A stretch of DNA of 5,958 bases from an uncultured Streptococcus sp. (lineage in GTDB: Bacteria > Bacillota > Bacilli > Lactobacillales > Streptococcaceae). Each line of letters opens with the position of its first letter. Positions within the stretch are counted from its first letter, which is position 1. The translations under genes and the position numbers were made by a program. The notes under the pieces are model-generated. The model saw nothing but the letters and a program-made list of their open reading frames with translations. It was not told where the DNA came from and ran no database searches. This document shows positions 1 to 5,958 of this stretch, in pieces. The stretch is from positions 1 to 5,958 of the forward strand of contig NZ_CALTUR010000101.1 of NCBI RefSeq assembly GCF_943912555.1. The letters are read 5' to 3'.

Positions 1-1
1 C

Positions 2-10
2 TGATATACT
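2..10 (+). promoter_or_regulatory. Extended -10 of the nrdH promoter (partial)
   Basis: TGA-TATACT at the left edge matches the extended -10 form TGN-TATAAT in all but one position. It would start transcription near 16-18 and give a leader of about 28 bases before nrdH. The -35 region lies outside the window, and so would any NrdR box upstream of the promoter. The call rests on this single element and its placement just before the ribosome binding site. Confidence 0.45.
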
Positions 11-28
11 AGGATAGAATTAAATTTT

Positions 29-38
29 AAAGAGGAGT
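29..38 (+). promoter_or_regulatory. Ribosome binding site of nrdH
   Basis: AAAGAGGAGT holds a GAGGAG core close to the streptococcal Shine-Dalgarno consensus and ends 6 bases before the ATG at 45. It is a stronger site than those in front of nrdE (AAGGGA) or nrdF (AAAGAG). That would favour high NrdH output per transcript. Confidence 0.8.
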
Positions 39-44
39 TACACA

Positions 45-263
45 ATGGTAACCGTTTATTCTAAAAACAACTGTGTTCAATGTAAGATGACCAAGCGTTT
101 CTTGGACAGTAATAATGTCGCTTATCGTGAAATCAATCTTGATGAGCAACCTGAGTACATCGATCAGGTTAAAGAGCTCGGTTTCAGCGCAGCTCCTGTT
201 ATCCAAACACCAACTGAGGTCTTTTCAGGCTTCCAACCAGGAAAATTGAAACAATTAGCATAA
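45..263 (+). CDS. nrdH: NrdH-redoxin (glutaredoxin-like electron donor)
   Basis: This is a 72-residue cytosolic thioredoxin-fold protein that reduces the disulfide formed in the NrdE subunit of class Ib ribonucleotide reductase. In this family it is itself normally recycled by thioredoxin reductase. The redox motif Cys10-Val-Gln-Cys13 follows the first strand, as in NrdH proteins (C-[VM]-Q-C). Ala50-Pro51-Val52 holds the cis-proline expected beside the active site. The C-terminal Phe60-Ser-Gly-Phe-Gln-Pro matches the NrdH signature WSGFRP, with Phe replacing the usual Trp. Length is normal for the family (about 70-80). The ATG at 45 has a strong Shine-Dalgarno sequence and a probable extended -10 upstream. 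The gene is followed by a terminator-like hairpin and then nrdE, 80 bases away in the same direction. The identification is secure. Confidence 0.95.
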   Translation: MVTVYSKNNCVQCKMTKRFLDSNNVAYREINLDEQPEYIDQVKELGFSAAPVIQTPTEVFSGFQPGKLKQLA

Positions 264-289
264 TCTTAGTACACCATCCAGAAGAAACT

Positions 290-321
290 GCTTCTAGGGC
301 TAACTTAGAAGCCTTTCTTTT
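290..321 (+). terminator. Terminator-like hairpin between nrdH and nrdE
   Basis: A GCTTCTA arm (290-296) pairs perfectly with TAGAAGC (306-312). A G-U pair and a G-C pair extend this to 9 bp with a 5-base loop (299-303). The tract CTTTCTTTT (313-321) follows at once, which is the form of an intrinsic terminator, though the T run is interrupted by C. nrdE has no obvious promoter after it and begins 22 bases downstream, so complete termination would silence nrdE. Partial termination, giving more nrdH than nrdE transcript, is the likelier reading. It could instead protect the 3' end of a processed nrdH message. Confidence 0.6.
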
Positions 322-343
322 GTAATTAGATAAGGGAAATTTT

Positions 344-2503
344 ATGGGATTAAAACATCTTGAGGACGTGACTTACTTCCGTCTCAATAACGAAATCAAC
401 CGTCCTGTCAATGGACAAATCATGCTTCATAAAGATAAGGAAGCCTTGGATGCCTTCTTTAAAGAAAATGTAGTTCCAAACACTATGGTTTTTGATTCAA
501 TCAAGGATAAAATCAACTACCTCATTGAACACAACTACATCGAAACAGCCTTTATCAAGAAATACCGTCCAGAATTTTTGGAAGAATTGGCTCAATTTAT
601 CAAAGATCAAAATTTCCAATTCAAGTCTTTCATGGCTGCCTATAAGTTTTACAATCAATATGCCTTGAAGACAAACGACGGTGAATATTATCTTGAAAGT
701 ATGGAAGACCGAGTCTTCTTTAACGCTCTTTATTTCGCTGATGGCAATGAGGCTGTTGCAATCGATATTGCCAATGAAATCATCCACCAACGCTACCAAC
801 CTGCTACTCCTTCCTTCTTGAATGCTGGACGTGCTCGCCGTGGGGAGTTAGTATCTTGCTTCCTTATCCAAGTAACTGATGATATGAACTCTATCGGACG
901 TTCTATAAACTCAGCTCTTCAACTTTCACGTATCGGTGGTGGTGTAGGAATTACCCTCAGCAACCTTCGTGAAGCTGGTGCACCTATCAAAGGTTATGAA
1001 GGAGCAGCTTCTGGGGTCGTACCAGTTATGAAACTCTTCGAAGACAGCTTCTCTTACTCTAACCAATTGGGGCAACGTCAAGGTGCCGGTGTTGTTTACC
1101 TCAATGTTTTCCACCCAGATATCATCGCCTTTCTTTCAACTAAGAAAGAAAACGCCGATGAAAAAGTTCGTGTTAAGACCCTTTCACTTGGTGTTGTGGT
1201 ACCCGATAAATTCTACGAATTGGCACGTAAAAATGAAGAAATGTACCTCTTCAGCCCTTATTCTGTCGAAAAAGAGTATGGTGTACCTTTCAACTACATC
1301 GACATCACGGAAAAATACGATGAATTAGTCGCAAATCCAAATATCCGTAAGACAAAAATCAAGGCGCGTGATTTGGAAACTGAAATCTCTAAATTGCAAC
1401 AAGAGTCTGGCTATCCTTATGTAGTCAACATCGATACGGCCAACCGTACAAATCCTGTTGATGGAAAGATTATCATGAGTAACTTGTGTTCTGAGATTCT
1501 TCAAGTCCAAGAACCAAGCTTGATCAACGATGCTCAAGAATTCCTTCAAATGGGAACAGATGTTTCATGTAACCTTGGTTCAACCAACGTGGTCAACATG
1601 ATGACCTCACCTGACTTTGGTCGTTCTATCCGTGCTATGGTTCGTGCCCTTACTTTCGTTACAGATAGTTCGCACATCGTAGCTGTTCCTACTATCGACC
1701 ATGGAAATAGCCAAGCCCACACCTTTGGTCTTGGTGCCATGGGACTTCACAGCTACCTTGCCCAACAACTAATTGAATATGGATCACCTGAATCTGTTGA
1801 GTTTACAAGCATCTACTTTATGCTTATGAACTACTGGACCTTGGTTGAATCAAACAACATCGCGCGTGAACGTAGTATTACCTTCCACAACTTTGAAAAA
1901 TCAGACTATGCTAATGGAAGCTACTTTGATAAGTATATAACTGGCGAATTTGTTCCAAAATCAGACCGTGTTAAAGAACTCTTCAAAGATGTCTTTATCC
2001 CAAGTACTGCTGACTGGGCTGAACTTCGTGACAAGGTTCAAGCAGATGGTCTTTACCACCAAAACCGCCTTGCTGTAGCGCCAAATGGTTCTATCAGTTA
2101 CATCAATGACGTTTCTGCTTCTATCCACCCGATTACGCAACGTATCGAAGAACGCCAAGAGAAGAAAATCGGTAAAATCTACTATCCTGCTGCTGGTTTG
2201 TCAACAGAAACCATTCCTTACTACACTTCTGCTTACGACATGGATATGCGTAAAGTGATTGATGTCTATGCTGCTGCAACTGAGCACGTGGATCAAGGAC
2301 TTTCACTCACACTCTTCATGCGTAGTGACATTCCAAAAGGTCTTTACGAATGGAAGAAAGAAAACAAACAAACGACACGTGACTTGTCTATCCTTCGCAA
2401 CTATGCCTTTAACAAGGGCATCAAGTCTATCTACTACGTCCGTACCTTTACAGATGATGGTGGGGAAGTAGGTGCCAACCAATGTGAAAGCTGTGTGATT
2501 TAA
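344..2503 (+). CDS. nrdE: Class Ib ribonucleoside-diphosphate reductase, alpha subunit
   Basis: This is the catalytic large subunit that converts NDPs to dNDPs aerobically, using a radical passed from NrdF. At 719 residues it has the usual length of NrdE. It starts almost directly with the short RNR N-terminal region and lacks the full ATP-cone of class Ia NrdA, which fits class Ib. Visible active-site residues are the redox pair Cys172 (SCFL) and Cys409 (VSCNLGSTN), plus Asn380, Cys382 and Glu384 in NLCSE, where Cys382 is the thiyl radical site. The radical-transfer pair Tyr697-Tyr698 lies in IYYVRT. The C-terminal tail carries Cys714-x-x-Cys717, the pair that NrdH reduces. The ATG at 344 follows a moderate AAGGGA site at 332-337. 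The gene is intact. It lies 80 bases after nrdH and 200 bases before nrdF, and is separated from nrdF by a terminator and a new promoter. Confidence 0.97.
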   Translation: MGLKHLEDVTYFRLNNEINRPVNGQIMLHKDKEALDAFFKENVVPNTMVFDSIKDKINYLIEHNYIETAFIKKYRPEFLEELAQFIKDQNFQFKSFMAAYKFYNQYALKTNDGEYYLESMEDRVFFNALYFADGNEAVAIDIANEIIHQRYQPATPSFLNAGRARRGELVSCFLIQVTDDMNSIGRSINSALQLSRIGGGVGITLSNLREAGAPIKGYEGAASGVVPVMKLFEDSFSYSNQLGQRQGAGVVYLNVFHPDIIAFLSTKKENADEKVRVKTLSLGVVVPDKFYELARKNEEMYLFSPYSVEKEYGVPFNYIDITEKYDELVANPNIRKTKIKARDLETEISKLQQESGYPYVVNIDTANRTNPVDGKIIMSNLCSEILQVQEPSLINDAQEFLQMGTDVSCNLGSTNVVNMMTSPDFGRSIRAMVRALTFVTDSSHIVAVPTIDHGNSQAHTFGLGAMGLHSYLAQQLIEYGSPESVEFTSIYFMLMNYWTLVESNNIARERSITFHNFEKSDYANGSYFDKYITGEFVPKSDRVKELFKDVFIPSTADWAELRDKVQADGLYHQNRLAVAPNGSISYINDVSASIHPITQRIEERQEKKIGKIYYPAAGLSTETIPYYTSAYDMDMRKVIDVYAAATEHVDQGLSLTLFMRSDIPKGLYEWKKENKQTTRDLSILRNYAFNKGIKSIYYVRTFTDDGGEVGANQCESCVI

Positions 2504-2537
2504 TCTTTGCTTGAGGAAACTACATTTTCTCAGATTA
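2501..2537 (+). other. Imperfect hairpin over the nrdE stop codon
   Basis: TGAGGAAA (2512-2519) pairs with TTTTCTCA (2525-2532) through one G-U pair and a 5-base loop. The outer arms TAATC (2501-2505) and GATTA (2533-2537) can pair below it, leaving a 6-base bulge on the left. No T run follows, so it is not a classical terminator. It may stabilise the nrdE message or do nothing. Between it and the terminator at 2602 (about 2538-2601) I see no gene or clear signal. Confidence 0.3.
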
Positions 2538-2601
2538 GTATTCATTCACCCTGCTAAACTAAACAGGAATAAGCATCTATACTATGGAAAAAGGAAAAAC
2601 A

Positions 2602-2625
2602 AAAAAGTCGGTCTTCCGACTTTTT
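2602..2625 (+). terminator. Intrinsic terminator after nrdE
   Basis: AAAAAGTCGG (2602-2611) and CCGACTTTTT (2616-2625) form a perfect 10-bp stem with the tetraloop TCTT. The GC half of the stem is at the loop, and the A and T runs form the base. The symmetry means it could also work leftwards, but no leftward gene is nearby. It should end most transcripts that come from nrdHE. It lies 97 bases downstream of the nrdE stop and just before the nrdF promoter. Confidence 0.88.
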
Positions 2626-2643
2626 GTACAATACTCCTCTAGA

Positions 2644-2656
2644 TTTATGATAAAAT
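2644..2656 (+). promoter_or_regulatory. Promoter of nrdF (extended -10)
   Basis: T2648-G-A-TAAAAT (2651-2656) is an extended -10 with five of six matches to TATAAT and the upstream T of the TNTGN form at 2646. No good -35 stands 17 bases upstream (ACAATA at 2628-2633). TTGTAC at 2624-2629 is better but would need a 21-base spacer. The extended -10 probably carries the promoter. Transcription should begin near 2663, giving a leader of about 40 bases. The stretch 2644-2658 is identical to 3771-3785 in the lacR promoter. Confidence 0.7.
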
Positions 2657-2663
2657 AGAGGTA

Positions 2664-2679
2664 ATTGTGAAATCACAAT
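2664..2679. promoter_or_regulatory. 16-base inverted repeat at the nrdF start site
   Basis: ATTGTGAAATCACAAT has perfect 7-base arms (2664-2670 and 2673-2679) around AA. It begins at the predicted +1 of nrdF, a classic place for a repressor operator. In RNA the arms could form a 6-bp stem with the loop AAAU at the very 5' end of the message, which might slow decay. The half site TTGTGA resembles the Rex family half site, but the 2-base spacing does not match the Rex 18-mer. It also differs from the NrdR box form. The binding factor is unknown to me. Confidence 0.5.
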
Positions 2680-2703
2680 ACTAAATACAGAAAGAGATTT
2701 CAA

Positions 2704-3666
2704 ATGGAAACTTACTACAAAGCCATTAACTGGAATGCCATTGAAGATGTCATCGACAAATCAACTTGGGAAAAGTTAACGGAGCAATTCTGGCTCGATA
2801 CACGTATTCCCTTGTCAAATGACTTGGATGACTGGAGAAAGCTATCCAACAAAGAGAAAGACTTGGTCGGAAAAGTTTTTGGTGGTTTAACCCTTCTTGA
2901 TACCATGCAATCTGAAACTGGGGTTCAAGCCCTTCGCTCGGACATCCGTACACCACATGAGGAAGCTGTTTTCAATAACATCCAATTTATGGAATCTGTC
3001 CACGCTAAATCTTATTCATCAATCTTTTCTACCTTAAATACAAAGGCTGAGATTGAAGAAATTTTCGAATGGACCAATACCAATCCTTACCTACAAAAGA
3101 AGGCTGAGATTGTCAACGAAATCTACCTAAACGGTAGCCCACTTGAAAAGAAAGTTGCCAGCGTCTTCCTTGAAACCTTCCTCTTCTACTCAGGTTTCTT
3201 CACTCCCCTCTACTATCTTGGTAACAACAAACTAGCCAACGTTGCGGAAATCATCAAATTAATTATTCGTGATGAGTCTGTTCACGGAACCTACATTGGT
3301 TACAAATTCCAACTTGGTTTCAATGAATTGCCTGAAGAAGAGCAAGAAAAACTCAAGGATTGGATGTACGACCTGCTCTATACTCTTTATGAAAATGAAG
3401 AAGGCTACACAGAAAGCCTCTATGACGGTGTTGGTTGGACGGAAGAAGTCAAAACCTTCCTTCGCTACAATGCTAACAAGGCACTCATGAATCTAGGACA
3501 AGATCCACTCTTCCCAGATTCAGCTGATGATGTCAACCCAATCGTTATGAACGGTATTTCAACAGGAACTTCCAACCACGACTTCTTCTCTCAAGTCGGA
3601 AATGGTTACCTCCTTGGTGAAGTTGAAGCCATGCAAGACGATGACTACAACTACGGTTTGGACTAA
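2704..3666 (+). CDS. nrdF: Class Ib ribonucleoside-diphosphate reductase, beta subunit
   Basis: This is the radical-generating small subunit of 320 residues, the normal NrdF length. It forms a dimer holding a dimetal-tyrosyl radical that activates NrdE. All expected ligands are visible: Asp66 (LLDTMQSE), Glu97 and His100 (MESVHAKSY), Glu157 (LETFLFYSGF), and Glu191 and His194 (RDESVHGTYIG). The radical tyrosine is Tyr104. These fall one residue before the E. coli NrdF positions. The acidic C-terminal tail with Tyr315 and Tyr317 is the segment that docks on NrdE. By family, the cofactor can be Fe-Fe or, with NrdI, Mn-Mn; no nrdI is in this window. The ATG at 2704 follows a weak AAAGAG site (2691-2696). 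Unlike in a simple nrdHEF operon, the gene has its own promoter after a terminator, so its dose may be set apart from nrdE. It is intact and ends at a strong terminator. Confidence 0.97.
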   Translation: METYYKAINWNAIEDVIDKSTWEKLTEQFWLDTRIPLSNDLDDWRKLSNKEKDLVGKVFGGLTLLDTMQSETGVQALRSDIRTPHEEAVFNNIQFMESVHAKSYSSIFSTLNTKAEIEEIFEWTNTNPYLQKKAEIVNEIYLNGSPLEKKVASVFLETFLFYSGFFTPLYYLGNNKLANVAEIIKLIIRDESVHGTYIGYKFQLGFNELPEEEQEKLKDWMYDLLYTLYENEEGYTESLYDGVGWTEEVKTFLRYNANKALMNLGQDPLFPDSADDVNPIVMNGISTGTSNHDFFSQVGNGYLLGEVEAMQDDDYNYGLD

Positions 3667-3690
3667 TTGAATTATCCCAGAACTGATAAC

Positions 3691-3751
3691 AAATATCATG
3701 GCTTGTTTAAAACAACCATGATATTTTTGTTTTTGTTTTCTTTTGTTTTTT
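3691..3751 (+). terminator. Strong intrinsic terminator after nrdF
   Basis: AAATATCATGG (3691-3701) pairs perfectly with CCATGATATTT (3716-3726), an 11-bp stem. Past a single bulged C at 3702, TTGT and ACAA add 4 more pairs. The T tract that starts at 3724 runs to 3751 with only single G or C interruptions about every 5-6 bases. This closes the nrd region. The T-rich tail ends three bases before the lacR -35, so it may also serve as an UP-like element for that promoter. Confidence 0.92.
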
Positions 3752-3754
3752 AAA

Positions 3755-3783
3755 TTGATTGATTGAACACTTTATGATAAAAT
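3755..3783 (+). promoter_or_regulatory. Promoter of the lacR-like gene
   Basis: The -35 TTGATT (3755-3760, four of six matches) stands exactly 17 bases before TAAAAT (3778-3783), and TG precedes the -10 by one base (3775-3776), making an extended -10. Transcription should start near 3790, so the leader is only about 20 bases and is mostly the Shine-Dalgarno region. The -35 is the first of three tandem TTGA units (3755-3766). The hexamer repeat AAATAG-TAATAG-AAATAG covers 3780-3797. I saw no clear catabolite-control (cre) site. Confidence 0.78.
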
Positions 3784-3796
3784 AGTAATAGAAATA

Positions 3797-3804
3797 GAGG
3801 TGAT
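3797..3804 (+). promoter_or_regulatory. Ribosome binding site that fixes the lacR start
   Basis: GAGGTGAT matches eight bases of the anti-Shine-Dalgarno partner sequence AGGAGGTGAT. Its GG ends 8 bases before the ATG at 3809, ideal spacing. The in-frame GTG at 3800-3802 lies inside this site, so it cannot sensibly be the start codon. Confidence 0.85.
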
Positions 3805-3808
3805 AACG

Positions 3809-4576
3809 ATGTTAAAGCAGGAAAAACTAGATAATATTCTAGAAACGGTAAATACAAAGGGAACTATTACTGTAAAAGAAATCATGACTCGCTTAGATGT
3901 ATCAGATATGACTGCTAGACGCTACTTGCAAGAGTTAGCAGACAAAGATTTACTTGTTCGAGTGCACGGGGGAGCTGAGAAAATTCGCACAGGTTCTATT
4001 TTAAACAATGAACGTTCCAATATTGAAAAACAAAGCTTACAGATTGCAGAAAAACAAGAAATCAGCCGTTTTGCAGGCCATTTAATTGATGAGGGTGAAA
4101 CTATTTTTATCGGCCCAGGTACGACCTTAGAATCTTTTGCCCGTGAACTTCCAATTGATAATATTCGTGTTGTAACAAACAGTTTACCAGTCTTTCTCAT
4201 CTTAAACGAACGAAAACTAACAGATTTGATTTTGATCGGTGGAAACTATCGCTCTATTACTGGAGCCTTTGTGGGAACACTAACCTTGCAAAACTTGGCC
4301 AATTTACAATTTTCTAAAGCCTTCGTTAGCTGTAATGGTATTCAGGACAATGCGATTGCGACCTTTAGTGAAGAGGAAGGTGAATCTCAACGCATCGCCC
4401 TCAATAATTCCAATAAAAAATACTTACTAGCTGACCATAGTAAGTTCAATAAATTTGATTTCTATACCTTCTACAATATCTCTGATATTGATACCATCGT
4501 TTCAGATTCTAAACTGAGCAAAGAAACGTTTGAACAACTTTCAAAACAAACAAAAATTATTCTTTCTAAACCATAA
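3809..4576 (+). CDS. lacR: DeoR-family repressor of the lactose PTS operon type (LacR)
   Basis: This is a 255-residue cytosolic transcription repressor. Residues 1-60 form a DeoR-type winged helix-turn-helix, with VSDMTARRYLQEL (31-43) as the recognition region and RVHGGAEK (51-58) as the wing end. Tyr39 replaces the Asp of the usual RRDL. Residues from about 75 form the DeoR sugar-phosphate sensor domain, with IGPGTT (101-106), VTNS (122-125), IGGNYRSITGAFVG (143-156), SCNG (174-177) and ADHSKF (208-213). In lactococcal and streptococcal LacR, tagatose-6-phosphate releases the repressor; that effector is inferred here. The neighbour lacG, converging from the right, supports a lac role. The start was set at ATG 3809 rather than the in-frame GTG at 3800, because that GTG sits inside the Shine-Dalgarno site. 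The gene has its own promoter and terminator. The DeoR family is sure; the lac target is probable. Confidence 0.88.
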   Translation: MLKQEKLDNILETVNTKGTITVKEIMTRLDVSDMTARRYLQELADKDLLVRVHGGAEKIRTGSILNNERSNIEKQSLQIAEKQEISRFAGHLIDEGETIFIGPGTTLESFARELPIDNIRVVTNSLPVFLILNERKLTDLILIGGNYRSITGAFVGTLTLQNLANLQFSKAFVSCNGIQDNAIATFSEEEGESQRIALNNSNKKYLLADHSKFNKFDFYTFYNISDIDTIVSDSKLSKETFEQLSKQTKIILSKP

Positions 4577-4580
4577 AATG

Positions 4581-4606
4581 ATCCCCACCGATTGGTGGGG
4601 ATTTTT
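4581..4606. terminator. Bidirectional terminator between lacR and lacG
   Basis: ATCCCCACC (4581-4589) and GGTGGGGAT (4594-4602) form a perfect 9-bp GC-rich stem with loop GATT, followed by a T run to 4606. On the minus strand the stem is followed two bases later by TTTT (from 4578 to 4575, overlapping the lacR stop). It can therefore end both the rightward lacR and the leftward lac operon transcript. The two genes are only 39 bases apart, so this one hairpin insulates both. Confidence 0.9.
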
Positions 4607-4615
4607 ATCTACAGA

Positions 4616-5958
<1,343 letters not shown>

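Noticed and set aside
2578..2583. TATACT as a second -10 before the nrdE terminator
   Set aside because: There is no acceptable -35 at 17 bases upstream (TAAACT), and a transcript from it would meet the terminator within about 40 bases.
2584..2658. A 24-codon ATG frame in the nrdE-nrdF spacer
   Set aside because: It has no well-placed ribosome binding site, runs through the terminator stem and ends inside the nrdF promoter, and resembles nothing I know.
2664..2679. The nrdF inverted repeat as a Rex, CRP-like or NrdR site
   Set aside because: The TTGTGA and TCACAA halves are 2 bases apart rather than the 6 of Rex or CRP sites, and the order of the halves is not that of the NrdR box.
3922..4200. 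A 92-codon minus-strand frame opposite lacR
   Set aside because: It lies wholly inside a well-supported DeoR-family gene and shows no start signal or known domain.

Overview
The window comes from a low-GC Gram-positive, almost certainly a Streptococcus of the mitis/pneumoniae group. This rests on recognising the protein sequences (NrdH, NrdE, NrdF, a LacR-type DeoR repressor and a 468-residue-type LacG), on the AT-rich spacers, on extended -10 promoters of the TNTGNTAWAAT kind, and on a gene order like that next to a streptococcal tagatose-6-phosphate lac operon. No database search was possible, so the species is inferred.

Layout, left to right: nrdH (45-263, +), a terminator-like hairpin (290-321), nrdE (344-2503, +), a 200-base spacer with a clear intrinsic terminator, an extended -10 promoter and a 16-base inverted repeat, nrdF (2704-3666, +), a strong terminator, a lacR-like repressor with its own promoter (3809-4576, +), a GC-rich terminator usable from both sides, and lacG on the minus strand (4616 to the right edge). 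lacG is cut by the window end and lacks about 22 N-terminal residues.

The first half is a class Ib aerobic ribonucleotide reductase. NrdE (alpha) and NrdF (beta) reduce ribonucleoside diphosphates to deoxyribonucleotides, and NrdH supplies electrons to NrdE. Every catalytic residue I looked for is present. The flavodoxin NrdI, needed for manganese cofactor assembly, is not here, and no candidate gene lies between nrdE and nrdF. The cluster looks split into separately controlled units: a hairpin separates nrdH from nrdE, and a terminator plus a new promoter separates nrdE from nrdF.

The second half is the distal end of a lactose/galactose PTS utilisation locus. LacG hydrolyses lactose-6-phosphate brought in by the lactose PTS. 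The convergent lacR-like gene encodes a DeoR-family repressor that probably controls the leftward lac operon, whose upstream genes lie beyond the right edge.

I see no CRISPR array, insertion sequence, RNA gene, phage gene or undescribed multi-gene system. The unexplained signals are small non-coding ones in the spacers: the inverted repeat at the predicted nrdF start site, the hairpin inside nrdHE, and short tandem repeats in the lacR promoter. No gene-free stretch exceeds 200 bases.
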